Shown piece by piece: positions 18,263 to 26,824 of a stretch of DNA of 64,000 nucleotides. How positions within the stretch are numbered: position 1 is the first letter of the stretch; every line of letters begins with the position of its first letter. This DNA comes from Vibrio natriegens NBRC 15636 = ATCC 14048 = DSM 759 (GTDB taxonomy: Bacteria > Pseudomonadota > Gammaproteobacteria > Enterobacterales > Vibrionaceae), in contig NZ_CP141823.1 in the NCBI RefSeq assembly GCF_035621455.1, positions 496,001 through 560,000 on the forward strand. Direction: 5' to 3'. The position numbers and the translations under genes were made by a program. The notes beneath the pieces were generated by a model. It had not been told where the DNA came from, did not search any database, and saw nothing but the letters and a program-made list of their open reading frames with translations.

Positions 18263-18986
18263 TGACGACTCCATTCTTTATCGGAAAATAAATCAAACTA
18301 CTAATTACAAAATCTAATTGTTTAATAATTTATTCGGCAGAAATCCTTTAACGCCTTTTATTTTAATTTAATCCATAAGTATTACATTTCAAATAATACT
18401 ATAGTCTATTTTCGTATTATTGATTTAGATCTCACAAACAATGAAAGGTTAAATAATTGTTAAATAATTAGCAATTAAATATAAGTCATTGTTTTAAAAT
18501 GAAATTAAATCGTAGATAAACTCAAACGAAAACCACAAAAAACCATAAAAATCAATAACTTATAAAAACAAGAACAAATTACACCATTTAGTGAAATAAG
18601 ATCATATTTAATATTTACCAAGCGTTTTATAAACAAAAAATAGAGTATTAGTTCAAAATTAATTATTGATTATATTAATGTAAACGTTTAACACGTTTAA
18701 AACAGCCTCTTTAGTATCGTAATTAAACTTGGAATATGAACTGTAAAAGAGAACTATTACTAATAATTAATTTATAACTATAACAATCAAATTAAAACCT
18801 TCGCTCCGAGCTGGTGCAAGCGCACTAATATGACGCGCTGATTAAACATTGATGTATTTTACTTTAATATAATTAATTAAGTTCAATAATATAAATATAA
18901 AAGTGATTAAAAGTTAGTAGTAGCATCTGTAACGACTTTGCACTATCTTTGTGAGTCGTCCTTTTATTAGCTAATCGATACCACCT
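18263..18986. other. AT-rich 0.7-kb spacer between phaB and a LysE gene
   Basis: No supported ORF. The segment is strikingly AT-rich (long runs of A/T from about 18290 to 18780 and 18850 to 18920), with one GC-richer island at about 18800-18840. It must contain the divergent promoters of the pha operon and the LysE gene. A hairpin ACGACT...AGTCGT at 18932-18958 is followed by CCTTTTATTAG, just before the LysE start. Such AT-rich DNA is a typical H-NS target, which is inference. Confidence 0.6.
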
Positions 18987-19607
18987 ATGAATATGACATT
19001 GCTTAGTATGTTCATCCCTACCTTCTTTTTCGTCTCTATTACGCCAGGGATGTGTATGACACTTGCACTCACGTTAGGAATGAGTGTCGGGTATCGCCGC
19101 GCATTGTGGATGATGATGGGAGAGCTCGCAGGAGTTGCCCTTGTGTCGATTTCAGCAGTGCTGGGCATAGCGGCAATTATGCTTAATTATCCGTGGTTGT
19201 TTATCGTCCTTAAATTTATCGGCGGCGCCTATTTGCTTTACCTAGGCATTGAAATGTGGCGCTCCCGAGGAAAACTAGCAATCAATCTAGAGACAGAATC
19301 CGCCTTGCCTCAGGGCAACTGGAATTTAGTCATTCAAGGTTTCGTAACTGCGATTGCGAACCCAAAAGGCTGGGCTTTTATGATTTCTCTACTCCCACCA
19401 TTTATTGATCAGAATGCTGCACTTGCGCCTCAATTGGCCGTTTTAATTTCCATTATTCTAATGTTTGAATTCATTTGCATGTCGCTTTATGCAACGGGAG
19501 GAAAAGGCTTAAAGCGTGTATTAGGTCATTCAAAAAATGTACGCCTTATGAATCGCGTCGCTGGCACTTTGATGATGGGTGTTGGAGTTTGGCTATTAAT
19601 GAGTTAA
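18987..19607 (+). CDS. LysE/RhtB family amino-acid exporter
   Basis: 206 residues with about six hydrophobic helices. The N-terminal FFFVSITPGMCMTLALTLGMSVGYRR is the LysE/RhtB signature (SITPGP-like), here with Met in place of the usual Pro. The NPKGWAFMISLLPPFI segment is the second family motif. It probably exports an amino acid or homoserine-lactone-like compound; the substrate is not predictable. Monocistronic, with a terminator 90 bp downstream. An alternative ATG lies two codons later. Confidence 0.9.
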   Translation: MNMTLLSMFIPTFFFVSITPGMCMTLALTLGMSVGYRRALWMMMGELAGVALVSISAVLGIAAIMLNYPWLFIVLKFIGGAYLLYLGIEMWRSRGKLAINLETESALPQGNWNLVIQGFVTAIANPKGWAFMISLLPPFIDQNAALAPQLAVLISIILMFEFICMSLYATGGKGLKRVLGHSKNVRLMNRVAGTLMMGVGVWLLMS

Positions 19608-19700
19608 TGGTATAGCGCTGACTTCTGATAGCGCTCTAATAGCGTTCCCAAATAGTTTCTCTGTCTCCAACAATAGTATTTCCATTCCCATGAAATAAAA

Positions 19701-19730
19701 AACGCCACTTCAGAACGAGTGGCGTTTTTC
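19701..19730. terminator. Bidirectional terminator between LysE gene and secF
   Basis: An 11-bp perfect stem AAAACGCCACT / AGTGGCGTTTT with an 8-base loop, flanked by A-run and T-run on the two sides. It lies between convergent genes. Confidence 0.9.
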
Positions 19731-19755
19731 TCTTAGCTATAAACACAAATATGCA

Positions 19756-20658
19756 TTAAGGCGCAGTGTCAATCTCTACTGGTAAATAATGTTTTGGCTC
19801 CAATTTCAATCGCTCTGGTAAAACGGTACCAATTGAAATAGACGACCAAGTGCCAGATAGAACACCAATAAACATAGCAGTAGAAAATCCGGCCAACGCA
19901 GCTCCGCCCATGATCCACAATGCCCCGACTGTGATTAATGTGGTTCCGGATGTCACCATGGTACGAGAAAATGTCGCAATGACAGCTTGATCATTGATCT
20001 CTTCTGTTTTCCAGCTCTGCTTCGCGATAAGCAACTCTCGAATTCGGTCAGCGATGATGATCGAGTCATTCAGAGAGTAACCAAGAATCGCCAAAATTGC
20101 GGCAAAAACGGTGAGGTTAAACTCCATCTGAGTAATCGCAAAGAAACCTAATACAAGCACCACATCGTGTGCGAGGGCGAATAATGATCCGCTGGCTAAA
20201 CGCCATTCAAAGCGAAAACATAAGTAAGCCAAGATGGTTAAGATCGAAACGAGCAGCGCGAGACCACCTTGCTCAAACAGATCCTGACCAACTTGTGCCC
20301 CAACGATACTGTTACTGACCACATCGACCTGATGCGAAATCGGCTTTAATACATCCGCAACACTTGGTAGCTCTTGGCCTTGTTCTGGCGCTGAATAACG
20401 GATAACCCAGCGACCTTCTTCGCCAGAACGTGTCACAGATGTCGATTCACCCAATTCAGGCTGTAACGCACTGAGCAAATCTTGATTGGTTAACTGCTTG
20501 TCTATTTTAACTTCTGTCACCATCCCGCCGGTAAAATCGAGGCCCAGGTTTAACCCTTTCATTCCCAACGCGGCTAGCGCAATCACAGTTAAAATTAGTG
20601 AAACTAAGGTAGTAAAGTAGCGAATTTTACGAATATGCTGCTGTAATATTTTGACCAT
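19756..20658 (-). CDS. secF: Protein translocase subunit SecF (second, VemP-controlled copy)
   Basis: 300 residues. Forms with SecD a cation-driven motor that pulls exported proteins out on the periplasmic side. TM1 (FTTLVSLILTVIALAALGM), the GLDFTGG motif, then a five-helix cluster with LAILGYSLNDSIIIADRIRE and FSRTMVTSGTTLITVGALW, both SecF hallmarks. It starts 2 bp after the secD stop. No yajC-tgt genes are nearby, unlike the housekeeping copy, and vemP is upstream, which fits the SecDF2 locus described in Vibrio alginolyticus. Confidence 0.95.
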   Translation of the reverse strand: MVKILQQHIRKIRYFTTLVSLILTVIALAALGMKGLNLGLDFTGGMVTEVKIDKQLTNQDLLSALQPELGESTSVTRSGEEGRWVIRYSAPEQGQELPSVADVLKPISHQVDVVSNSIVGAQVGQDLFEQGGLALLVSILTILAYLCFRFEWRLASGSLFALAHDVVLVLGFFAITQMEFNLTVFAAILAILGYSLNDSIIIADRIRELLIAKQSWKTEEINDQAVIATFSRTMVTSGTTLITVGALWIMGGAALAGFSTAMFIGVLSGTWSSISIGTVLPERLKLEPKHYLPVEIDTAP

Positions 20659-20660
20659 GA

Positions 20661-22499
20661 TTAAACCCTCACATCACGACGGGCATCGCGGCCCCAAATT
20701 AAGTTGATCATTGCTCGAGAAGCAAATACGCCGGTAAACATACTGGTTAACAGCCCCAAACCTAGCGTTAAAGCAAAGCCTTGGATTGGACCGTTACCAA
20801 TCGCGTACAAAATCACAGCGGTAATCATGGTAGTAATATTGGCATCAAGGATGGTGGCAAATGCGCTGTCAAAACCAATATCGATAGCCTGTGCAAAACT
20901 TCGGCCTTCGCGCATTTTGTCCTTAATTCGTTCAAAGATAATCACGTTAGTATCAACAGCCATGCCGACCGTAAGCACTAAACCTGCGATGCCCGGCAGA
21001 GTAAGAACTGCGCCCGGTAACAGAGCGATCAGCCCCAACAAACAAAGCATATTGGCACACAAAGCCACATTCGCGACCCAACCTAAACGGCGGTACCAAA
21101 GCGCCATAAACGTCAGCGTTAGTCCTAGACCTAAAGCCAGTGCCGCAAAACCATTTTGGATATTTTCGGCACCAAGAGAAGCACCAATGGTGCGCTCTTC
21201 AACAATGGTGACCGGTGCGGTCAGAGAGCCAGCTCGCAGTAAAAGTGCCAGCTGCTGTGCTTCATCCATGCTTCCTGCGCCAGTAATACGGAACTGGCTG
21301 CCGAGCTGAGATTGAATCGTCGCTACACTGATGACACGTTCGTTACGCTCGGTTACACCGCGTTCATTCGTCTTGTATTCACGGTAAACCGTCGCCATTG
21401 GCTTACCAATATGGGTAGCAGAAAAGTCACTCATTTTCTTACCACCAGCATGGTCAAGCGAGATGTTTACCTCTGACATGCCCATTTTGTCCACACCAGC
21501 ACGAGCGTTCACAATATGCTCACCAGTCAGGACCGGACGCTTACTCAGTGTCACGGTGCGACCATCATTGTCTTTCAATACCAAATCTTGACTGCTTTGC
21601 GCTTTGCTTGCGTCTTTCACTTCATAGAAAGCCAGACTTGCCGTTGCACCAATCACATTTTTCGCTTGTGCTGGGTCTTGAACACCAGGTAGCTCAATAC
21701 GAATGCTCTCTTTACCCTGACGCTGAACAAGTGCTTCCGTAATACCCAACTCTTCAATTCGACCACGCATGATCTTCAGGTTCTGCTGTAGCGTCGTGGA
21801 CTGGAATTCCTGGATATTTTGCTCACTAGGCTCCAGCACGAATCCTCTTACTGAGCTTTTTGCTACCCAGCCTGGGTAATTTTGCTGCAAGAACTGGTTT
21901 ACATCAGCGAGTGCCTTTTCACTCTCACTGTTGACGGCAATACGATTACCACTTTCAGCGCGAACCTGAACGCCACGTGTTCGATTGTCACGCAGGTCAG
22001 CTTTGATCTCATCGATCAGTGCGTCTCTTTGCTCTTCGAATGCTTTGTTTACATCAACATTCAACAGGAACTGCACACCACCACGTAGATCAAGGCCCAG
22101 CTTAATCGGGTTAAAGCCCATCTCGCTCAACCATTCTGGCGCAACAGAGACATACGAGAAGGTGATACTGTCCTCTTTATCCAACTGTTTATTGAGCAGA
22201 GCACGAGCTTTACTTTGTGCGTCTTCACTGCCAAAAACGATGGTTGTTTTGCCATCCTTTTCGATGATTCTGTCGGTAGAAATATGGTTCGTTTTGAACA
22301 ATTGATTGAGTTGTACCAGTGACATTTCAGTCTGGTTTGGGTCAGCGAAGGTCACTTGGATCGATGGCTGCTCGCCAAACCAGGTCGGAATGGCACTCAG
22401 CGTTAGAATAATGATTGTCGCAATAAGCACGACATATTTCCAAGCAGAATAGTGGTTTAGTAATTTTCTACTTTTGGCTGGTTTTGGTGTTTTCTTCAT
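20661..22499 (-). CDS. secD: Protein translocase subunit SecD (second, VemP-controlled copy)
   Basis: 612 residues. SecD with TM1 near 23-42, a large periplasmic P1 domain starting at GLDLRGGVQFLL, and a C-terminal five-helix domain with TVGMAVDTNVIIFERIKDKMREG and FDSAFATILDANITT. A GAGGGG ribosome site lies 11 bp before the ATG and overlaps a small hairpin (22515-22528). In V. alginolyticus, SecDF2 is made when the sodium-dependent SecDF1 fails; VemP arrest exposes this ribosome site. The same logic is inferred here from gene order. Confidence 0.95.
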   Translation of the reverse strand: MKKTPKPAKSRKLLNHYSAWKYVVLIATIIILTLSAIPTWFGEQPSIQVTFADPNQTEMSLVQLNQLFKTNHISTDRIIEKDGKTTIVFGSEDAQSKARALLNKQLDKEDSITFSYVSVAPEWLSEMGFNPIKLGLDLRGGVQFLLNVDVNKAFEEQRDALIDEIKADLRDNRTRGVQVRAESGNRIAVNSESEKALADVNQFLQQNYPGWVAKSSVRGFVLEPSEQNIQEFQSTTLQQNLKIMRGRIEELGITEALVQRQGKESIRIELPGVQDPAQAKNVIGATASLAFYEVKDASKAQSSQDLVLKDNDGRTVTLSKRPVLTGEHIVNARAGVDKMGMSEVNISLDHAGGKKMSDFSATHIGKPMATVYREYKTNERGVTERNERVISVATIQSQLGSQFRITGAGSMDEAQQLALLLRAGSLTAPVTIVEERTIGASLGAENIQNGFAALALGLGLTLTFMALWYRRLGWVANVALCANMLCLLGLIALLPGAVLTLPGIAGLVLTVGMAVDTNVIIFERIKDKMREGRSFAQAIDIGFDSAFATILDANITTMITAVILYAIGNGPIQGFALTLGLGLLTSMFTGVFASRAMINLIWGRDARRDVRV

Positions 22500-22514
22500 A
22501 TAAACATCATCCCC

Positions 22515-22656
22515 TCACCCTTAGGTGAAGATTTACTTTGATAGAGTCAAGACACGACAACCTACGCCCAGAAAATAATCCAGGATAAAGAATGCTCAGA
22601 ACACAGATCTGTTCTGATGAATACCGTCGTCGTGTTGAGATTGCACAGAATGTGCA
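22515..22656 (-). promoter_or_regulatory. Structured vemP-secD intercistronic RNA that may mask the secD ribosome site
   Basis: The gap after vemP holds several inverted repeats on the mRNA strand. There is TGCACA/TGTGCA at 22642-22656 just after the vemP stop. A 7-bp stem TCAGAAC/GTTCTGA spans 22596-22617. A long-range 7-bp pair joins 22552-22558 and 22629-22635. TCACC/GGTGA at 22515-22528 partly covers the secD GAGGGG. A ribosome stalled at the end of vemP would cover or displace the first elements, matching the known mechanism. Pairings were found by eye; no folding energy was computed. Confidence 0.6.
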
Positions 22657-22668
22657 GAGTGATGGTGT

Positions 22669-23148
22669 TTAGGCAGAAAACTGACTATTGAGAGCAACAT
22701 ACATCGCGTTGGTTTCTTTCCAACCAGAAAGGCGATAGTCGCTTGTGAAATGATGAAAAATGGACTGGTTTTGACGCCAGTTAATATTGATCAGGCTGTA
22801 ACTATAGCCAACATCCGCATAGAAAGGCGCATTAAGGTCGCCGACAAAATCGACATCTTCTTCATCAAGCCCTTCTCGGACATGAGAGAGCCAGCGTTGC
22901 GAATTAAATATCGCCGACGAATCTGAATTTGCATGACCTTCAGATACCGGCGCGCGCGTGGACTCTTCTGACGCCTCAGAAAAATCATCGTCTGAAATTG
23001 GGGATGTGCTTGCTGCAACAAAAGGCTGCAGTTTACTGAAATGCGGTAAGTGAGCTTTCTGATCTGCTTGGGCAGCCGAAACATGCACTGGCAGTAATAC
23101 CATTGCAAGCAGCAGAAAAAATAGCTTTCTAAGATAAATCAGAGGCAT
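22669..23148 (-). CDS. vemP: VemP, Vibrio export-monitoring arrest polypeptide
   Basis: 159 residues, the length known for VemP. An N-terminal signal peptide (LRKLFFLLLAMVLLPVHVSAAQA) targets the chain to Sec. A polar acidic linker follows, then the arrest domain ending SGWKETNAMYVALNSQFSA. Trp143 and Gln156, described in V. alginolyticus as important for elongation arrest, fall at exactly these positions. During normal export the pulling force releases the stall. When SecDF function falls the ribosome stays stalled and the downstream secDF is translated. It is directly upstream of secD. Identification rests on length, motif, position and context. Confidence 0.9.
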   Translation of the reverse strand: MPLIYLRKLFFLLLAMVLLPVHVSAAQADQKAHLPHFSKLQPFVAASTSPISDDDFSEASEESTRAPVSEGHANSDSSAIFNSQRWLSHVREGLDEEDVDFVGDLNAPFYADVGYSYSLININWRQNQSIFHHFTSDYRLSGWKETNAMYVALNSQFSA

Positions 23149-23171
23149 GAAATCTCACTAAAACAAAACAC

Positions 23172-23193
23172 GGCCGAGTTTACTAACCCGGCC
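23172..23193 (-). terminator. Terminator after the SH3-like gene, overlapping the vemP upstream region
   Basis: On the minus strand GGCCGGGTT/AACTCGGCC forms a 9-bp stem (one G-T pair) with a 4-base loop, followed by GTGTTTTGTTTT. It separates the SH3-like gene from vemP. A weak promoter-like pair (TTGTTC, 17 bp, TACTAT; -10 at 23199-23204) lies just before it, so vemP transcription may begin here. Confidence 0.65.
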
Positions 23194-23282
23194 CGATGAT
23201 AGTATGCCTATTGATCAAGCTGAACAACTAAAAAGATCTAAATCTCTGATTCCATCTTTGCCATTACGTAAACGCCTTGCAT

Positions 23283-23951
23283 CTAACGATAGAATATTTC
23301 GCCACTATTGACGTCCAGATAGATTTTGTTTTCCTGCTCTAAACCACCACAGTATATGAAGTACACATTTCGCTGCTTGTAAGTCACAGAACGAACCCAC
23401 CCGCCAAGTTCTGTGAAATCTTCTGGCTTACACGTATTGTCGTCCAACAGCAGTTGTGTCTTGTTGCGAAATATTTCTAGATTGTCTTTTAAATCGTCTG
23501 ACTTTTGTAAATACCCATCGAGTATCTCTAAGCGCTCTTGCTCTTTAATCACTGGTTCAGCATCCGACAGCCCTTTTGCATCTAACCATTCCGCCGTTTC
23601 TTCGCCGCCGTCCTCATAAACGAGATAATCGGAGATGCGATACCAACCGTTAGACTTTTCCAAAACGACGACCTTTTCCCCTTTGTAGATCGTATCAACA
23701 ACTAACGCGTTATGGTCTGGTTTGTTGTACGCGCTAACCTGACGTTCAATCACGTAATACTCGGTCGTTTCAGGCGGTACAGATTCCAAATCCATGACAG
23801 GTTTTGACGCTTCTTCTTTTACTTGAGCTTCAGGAGAAGAGGCTTCTGTTGTCGGTTCTGGCTGATCCTTTTGCATAAAGAAGAAATAGTAACCAAAACC
23901 AGCGCCTCCAAGCAGTAAGACAGCTATCATAACGATAAGCGCTTTCTTCAT
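23283..23951 (-). CDS. Membrane-anchored protein with bacterial SH3-like domain
   Basis: 222 residues. An N-terminal membrane anchor or uncleaved signal (ALIVMIAVLLLGGAGFGYYFFF) is followed by a Glu/Pro-rich linker (about 30-60). An SH3b-like domain follows (residues about 65-125: VSAYNKPDHNALVVDTIYKGEKVVVLE, NGWYRIS). A C-terminal part carries two Cys (NTCKPED, IYCGG) that could pair. SH3b domains often bind cell-wall peptides; the actual role is unknown. It is upstream of vemP on the same strand but separated by a terminator. Confidence 0.65.
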   Translation of the reverse strand: MKKALIVMIAVLLLGGAGFGYYFFFMQKDQPEPTTEASSPEAQVKEEASKPVMDLESVPPETTEYYVIERQVSAYNKPDHNALVVDTIYKGEKVVVLEKSNGWYRISDYLVYEDGGEETAEWLDAKGLSDAEPVIKEQERLEILDGYLQKSDDLKDNLEIFRNKTQLLLDDNTCKPEDFTELGGWVRSVTYKQRNVYFIYCGGLEQENKIYLDVNSGEIFYR

Positions 23952-24055
23952 ATCTTTTCCCTTCTATTTTGGGCAAATATCCCAAAAGATACTTGATTAT
24001 ACTTCGCCAGCAATAAACTATAGTTAAAAGAGTCGCTTAACTAACGTGAATAATA

Positions 24056-24622
24056 ATGATAAACAAGCTTAAATGGATACTTTTGCTTTTCGTCTTCCCA
24101 TCGGTATGCTATTCAAATGTGCCATGCACCCCGTCTTCATGGAATGATAATCTGAATGAATTCAACAGGCTAGAGTCTAAGTACAATCAGCATGTCAAAG
24201 TCTTCAACGCACTTCTGATTGAACATAAACAACGACCACTCTTATCCAAGGAGTTTTCTCCCAACGAGCTAGTGATGCTTTGGCGCGTAAAGTCTCGTCG
24301 AGATATGCTCCAGACTCAGCTGGACGCATCTATACAATACCGTAAAGAATTAACTCAAAAAGCCAGTGAAATAACCAAACTCAGTACACAATCTCAGTGG
24401 TCCGCCAACGGTTGGGAGAAACTGGCTCAAAGTTGTAAGTTATCAGAAAAGATGTCAAACCAGATTACCGCAGAGTGGTATCAGACGAATGCGAATCAAC
24501 TTGCTGAAGACTATACTAAATTATCCTCACTTTATCTTGGTTTAGCCTCAGTCTACGAGAGAGAAGCAAGCGCTTTAACATCTGCGAAACATCAAAGAAA
24601 CATAAATTCGGCCACACCATAA
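24056..24622 (+). CDS. Secreted helical protein of unknown function
   Basis: 188 residues. A signal peptide (LKWILLLFVFPSVCYS) is followed by a largely alpha-helical, charged mature part with heptad-like spacing (NEFNRLESKYNQHVKVFNALL, RRDMLQTQLDASIQYRKEL), suggesting a coiled coil in the periplasm. Two Cys in the mature part (PCTPSSW and QSCKL) could form a disulfide. It is divergent from the SH3-like gene. I do not recognise the family. Confidence 0.6.
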   Translation: MINKLKWILLLFVFPSVCYSNVPCTPSSWNDNLNEFNRLESKYNQHVKVFNALLIEHKQRPLLSKEFSPNELVMLWRVKSRRDMLQTQLDASIQYRKELTQKASEITKLSTQSQWSANGWEKLAQSCKLSEKMSNQITAEWYQTNANQLAEDYTKLSSLYLGLASVYEREASALTSAKHQRNINSATP

Positions 24623-24776
24623 TCTGTCGCACCAATTTGAATCATTTGCATTCAATCTGGATAATTTTAAGAGACATAGGTCACAATAATACTTTACTTG
24701 TGGCTAATAATTGGTTACTTTAGCCGTTAATAAAGTTTAACAAATAGTCACAACTGGCTGGGATGATGCTACAAAA

Positions 24777-25010
24777 ATGGTTATCAATCGACTAAGTAAC
24801 AGGCAAGACCCTAATACTACTAAAGCCAAGTTTTTGTCAGTAGTTAGGCACGTAAAACAATTCGGTTCAATCAGTGATCTGGACCTTTGTAAAATCTTCG
24901 GAGAAACAATTTGGAGCGATGGGAGGGAATACCATTCAGCTGCTTTCTCATTTAAAGTAGATAGACGGACCGGCAATTGTGAAATATCACAATACAAAAA
25001 TAGCCAATAA
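24777..25010 (+). CDS. Small hypothetical protein, 77 aa
   Basis: An open frame MVINRLSNRQDP to QYKNSQ, with GGGATGATG a few bases upstream and a strong terminator 18 bp after the stop. It looks soluble, with a mixed helix/strand composition (FLSVVRHVKQFG, YHSAAFSFKVDRRTGNCEISQYK). No family recognised. The terminator placement supports a real transcript; the coding status is moderately supported. Confidence 0.5.
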   Translation: MVINRLSNRQDPNTTKAKFLSVVRHVKQFGSISDLDLCKIFGETIWSDGREYHSAAFSFKVDRRTGNCEISQYKNSQ

Positions 25011-25027
25011 ATCGTAAAGAATTCGAA

Positions 25028-25058
25028 AGCGAAGTCAGTAAACGGACTTCGCTTTTTT
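25028..25058. terminator. Terminator between the 77-aa gene and the Lrp-type regulator
   Basis: AGCGAAGTC/GACTTCGCT, 9-bp perfect stem with an 8-base loop, followed by TTTTTT on the plus strand. Confidence 0.88.
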
Positions 25059-25060
25059 GA

Positions 25061-25516
25061 TCAAGCATAAACCGGAAGGCTCCCATTCCCCTTTACTTCT
25101 CGTATTGCTAAATGGGTATGAATGTCTTTGACGTTCTCTAGCCTCTGTAGTTTTCTGGTGAAGTTTTCATAGCCTTCCAGATCCCTACTGACCACTTCCA
25201 ACAAGTAGTCGTACGCGCCCGACACCACATGGCATGAGATGACCTCGTCCATTTCAACGATCGAATATTCAAATTCATCAATTGAAGAGGCTTGGTGGTT
25301 ATTCAAACTGACTTCGACAAATACCGTCATCGCGATGCCAACCTTACCGCGGGATAATATCGCCCGGTATCCATTCACAACCCCTTCTTGCTCAAGACGC
25401 TTTATTCGCCTTGCGCATGGAGAAGGTGAAAGCCCCACTTGATCAGCGAGATCAGCCGTCGTCAGAGTGGCGTCTTTTTGAATCAGGTTCAGTAGCTGCC
25501 TGTCTATTTTGTCCAT
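25061..25516 (-). CDS. Lrp/AsnC family transcriptional regulator
   Basis: 151 residues. An N-terminal winged HTH (IDRQLLNLIQKDATLTTADLADQVGLSPSPCARRIKRLE) is followed by a C-terminal RAM ligand-binding domain (VEVSLNNH, DEVISCHVVSGAYDYLLEV). Such regulators sense amino acids. It is divergent from an EamA-type transporter across about 150 bp, a standard arrangement for Lrp-like control of an exporter. The exporter as its target is inference. Confidence 0.92.
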   Translation of the reverse strand: MDKIDRQLLNLIQKDATLTTADLADQVGLSPSPCARRIKRLEQEGVVNGYRAILSRGKVGIAMTVFVEVSLNNHQASSIDEFEYSIVEMDEVISCHVVSGAYDYLLEVVSRDLEGYENFTRKLQRLENVKDIHTHLAIREVKGNGSLPVYA

Positions 25517-25665
25517 TTCTCATTGCCTGCCAAATATCATCAATATTTATACGTTATACGCGCTTTTTCACTAACATTAAAATAAATCACGTCATAACTT
25601 GCCACCACTGAGCGTCCTTTTTGTTCGACAATGAACAAATCGATAACAAATTGGATACGTTAAGC

Positions 25666-26592
25666 ATGATTCTGGGATACGCAGCAATATTAGTGACCTT
25701 ACTTCTCTGGTCCGGTTTTTTCATTTCTCTCAAAGCAGGCGCAATCTCAGCACTTCAACCAGCCGATATCGCATTAGTCAGATTCTTGATTCCCAGCTTG
25801 GTTTTGCTCCCTTTTGTCCTAAAGAACAGAAAAACCATTAGCGTTATTCCCAATAAATATTTAACAGGCGTTGTAGTGGGGAGTGGGCTGCCTTACTTAC
25901 TGCTCGTTGGTAGCGCGATGCACCTCGCCCCAGTGTCTCATGCCAGTGCACTGATACCCGGCACATTACCGTTATTTGTCTCCGCCATCGCTGTTCTCTT
26001 TTATCAACAAGCATTGAGCAAACACCGTTTATTTGGCCTAACGACGGTATTATTGGGTATCTTTGTCTTCTTGTTTTCCAACACGGGCACTGATTACAAC
26101 TGGTCACAATTACAAGGACATCTACTATTTCTTACCGGCAGTTTGATGTGGGCGGTCTTTACCATCAGCGCGCGTGTCGCCAACCTGAATGCTCATGTCT
26201 GTGCTGGCTTTGTAGCGATAATCTCGTTAGCACTGCTTATCATCGCGGTCGGTTTCGGCTGGATAGACAGCTATTTAGCCGTCACACCAATGAAGTACTG
26301 GCCATGGAAAGAACTGTTCGGGCACACCATGCTTCAAGGGGTAGGCGCTGGCTTAATCGCTTCCTATACTTTTATATACGCGATCCGAATCATTGGTGCG
26401 GAAGCCAGTGCAGCGTTTGGCTCTTTAACTCCAGTCATTGCTACGTTGCTGGCGATCCCAATCTTTGGTGAGCAACCCGACACACTCACATGGCTTGCCC
26501 TAACGCTAGTAACGTGTGGCAGTATAATCGCGAGCCAGATATTTATGAAAAATGACCTTAGTCAGCCTTATCGCCCGCCTGTTCATCGTTAG
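25666..26592 (+). CDS. EamA/DMT superfamily transporter
   Basis: 308 residues, ten hydrophobic helices in two EamA repeats (about 1-145 and 150-295). Motifs include SGFFISLKAGAISALQPADIALVRFLIPS and the second-repeat GAEASAAFGSLTPVIATLLAIPIFGEQP, which is typical of DMT exporters. The start at MILGYAAIL is taken as the family-like N-terminus; the frame also opens at a TTG at 25621. It is divergent from the Lrp-type gene, which may control it in response to the exported metabolite. Confidence 0.88.
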   Translation: MILGYAAILVTLLLWSGFFISLKAGAISALQPADIALVRFLIPSLVLLPFVLKNRKTISVIPNKYLTGVVVGSGLPYLLLVGSAMHLAPVSHASALIPGTLPLFVSAIAVLFYQQALSKHRLFGLTTVLLGIFVFLFSNTGTDYNWSQLQGHLLFLTGSLMWAVFTISARVANLNAHVCAGFVAIISLALLIIAVGFGWIDSYLAVTPMKYWPWKELFGHTMLQGVGAGLIASYTFIYAIRIIGAEASAAFGSLTPVIATLLAIPIFGEQPDTLTWLALTLVTCGSIIASQIFMKNDLSQPYRPPVHR

Positions 26593-26824
26593 CATAAGTT
26601 AGCCTTTTAAACAGGTTTTTGTGACCACAAGTTTAATATTTGCGAACATGGAATTATTAGACAAGTGGTCACTTTGCAATCACTTTTGGGTTGAAACGAG
26701 GATAGCGTGGTGTTTGAAGAGATTAAAAAGCTATAATAGGCAGTTATTTACATAAAGTATGTTGCCTGAACAAATGGTGTTCTGATAGCCTCCCAAACAA
26801 TAAGGGATTATATTATTCGACGAC

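Noticed and set aside
20704..21309. 201-codon frame on the plus strand inside secD
   Set aside because: Antisense shadow with an implausible composition; secD is the clear gene.
25621..25665. TTG start for the EamA transporter
   Set aside because: Adds a polar, non-family N-terminus before the first helix; kept as an alternative only.
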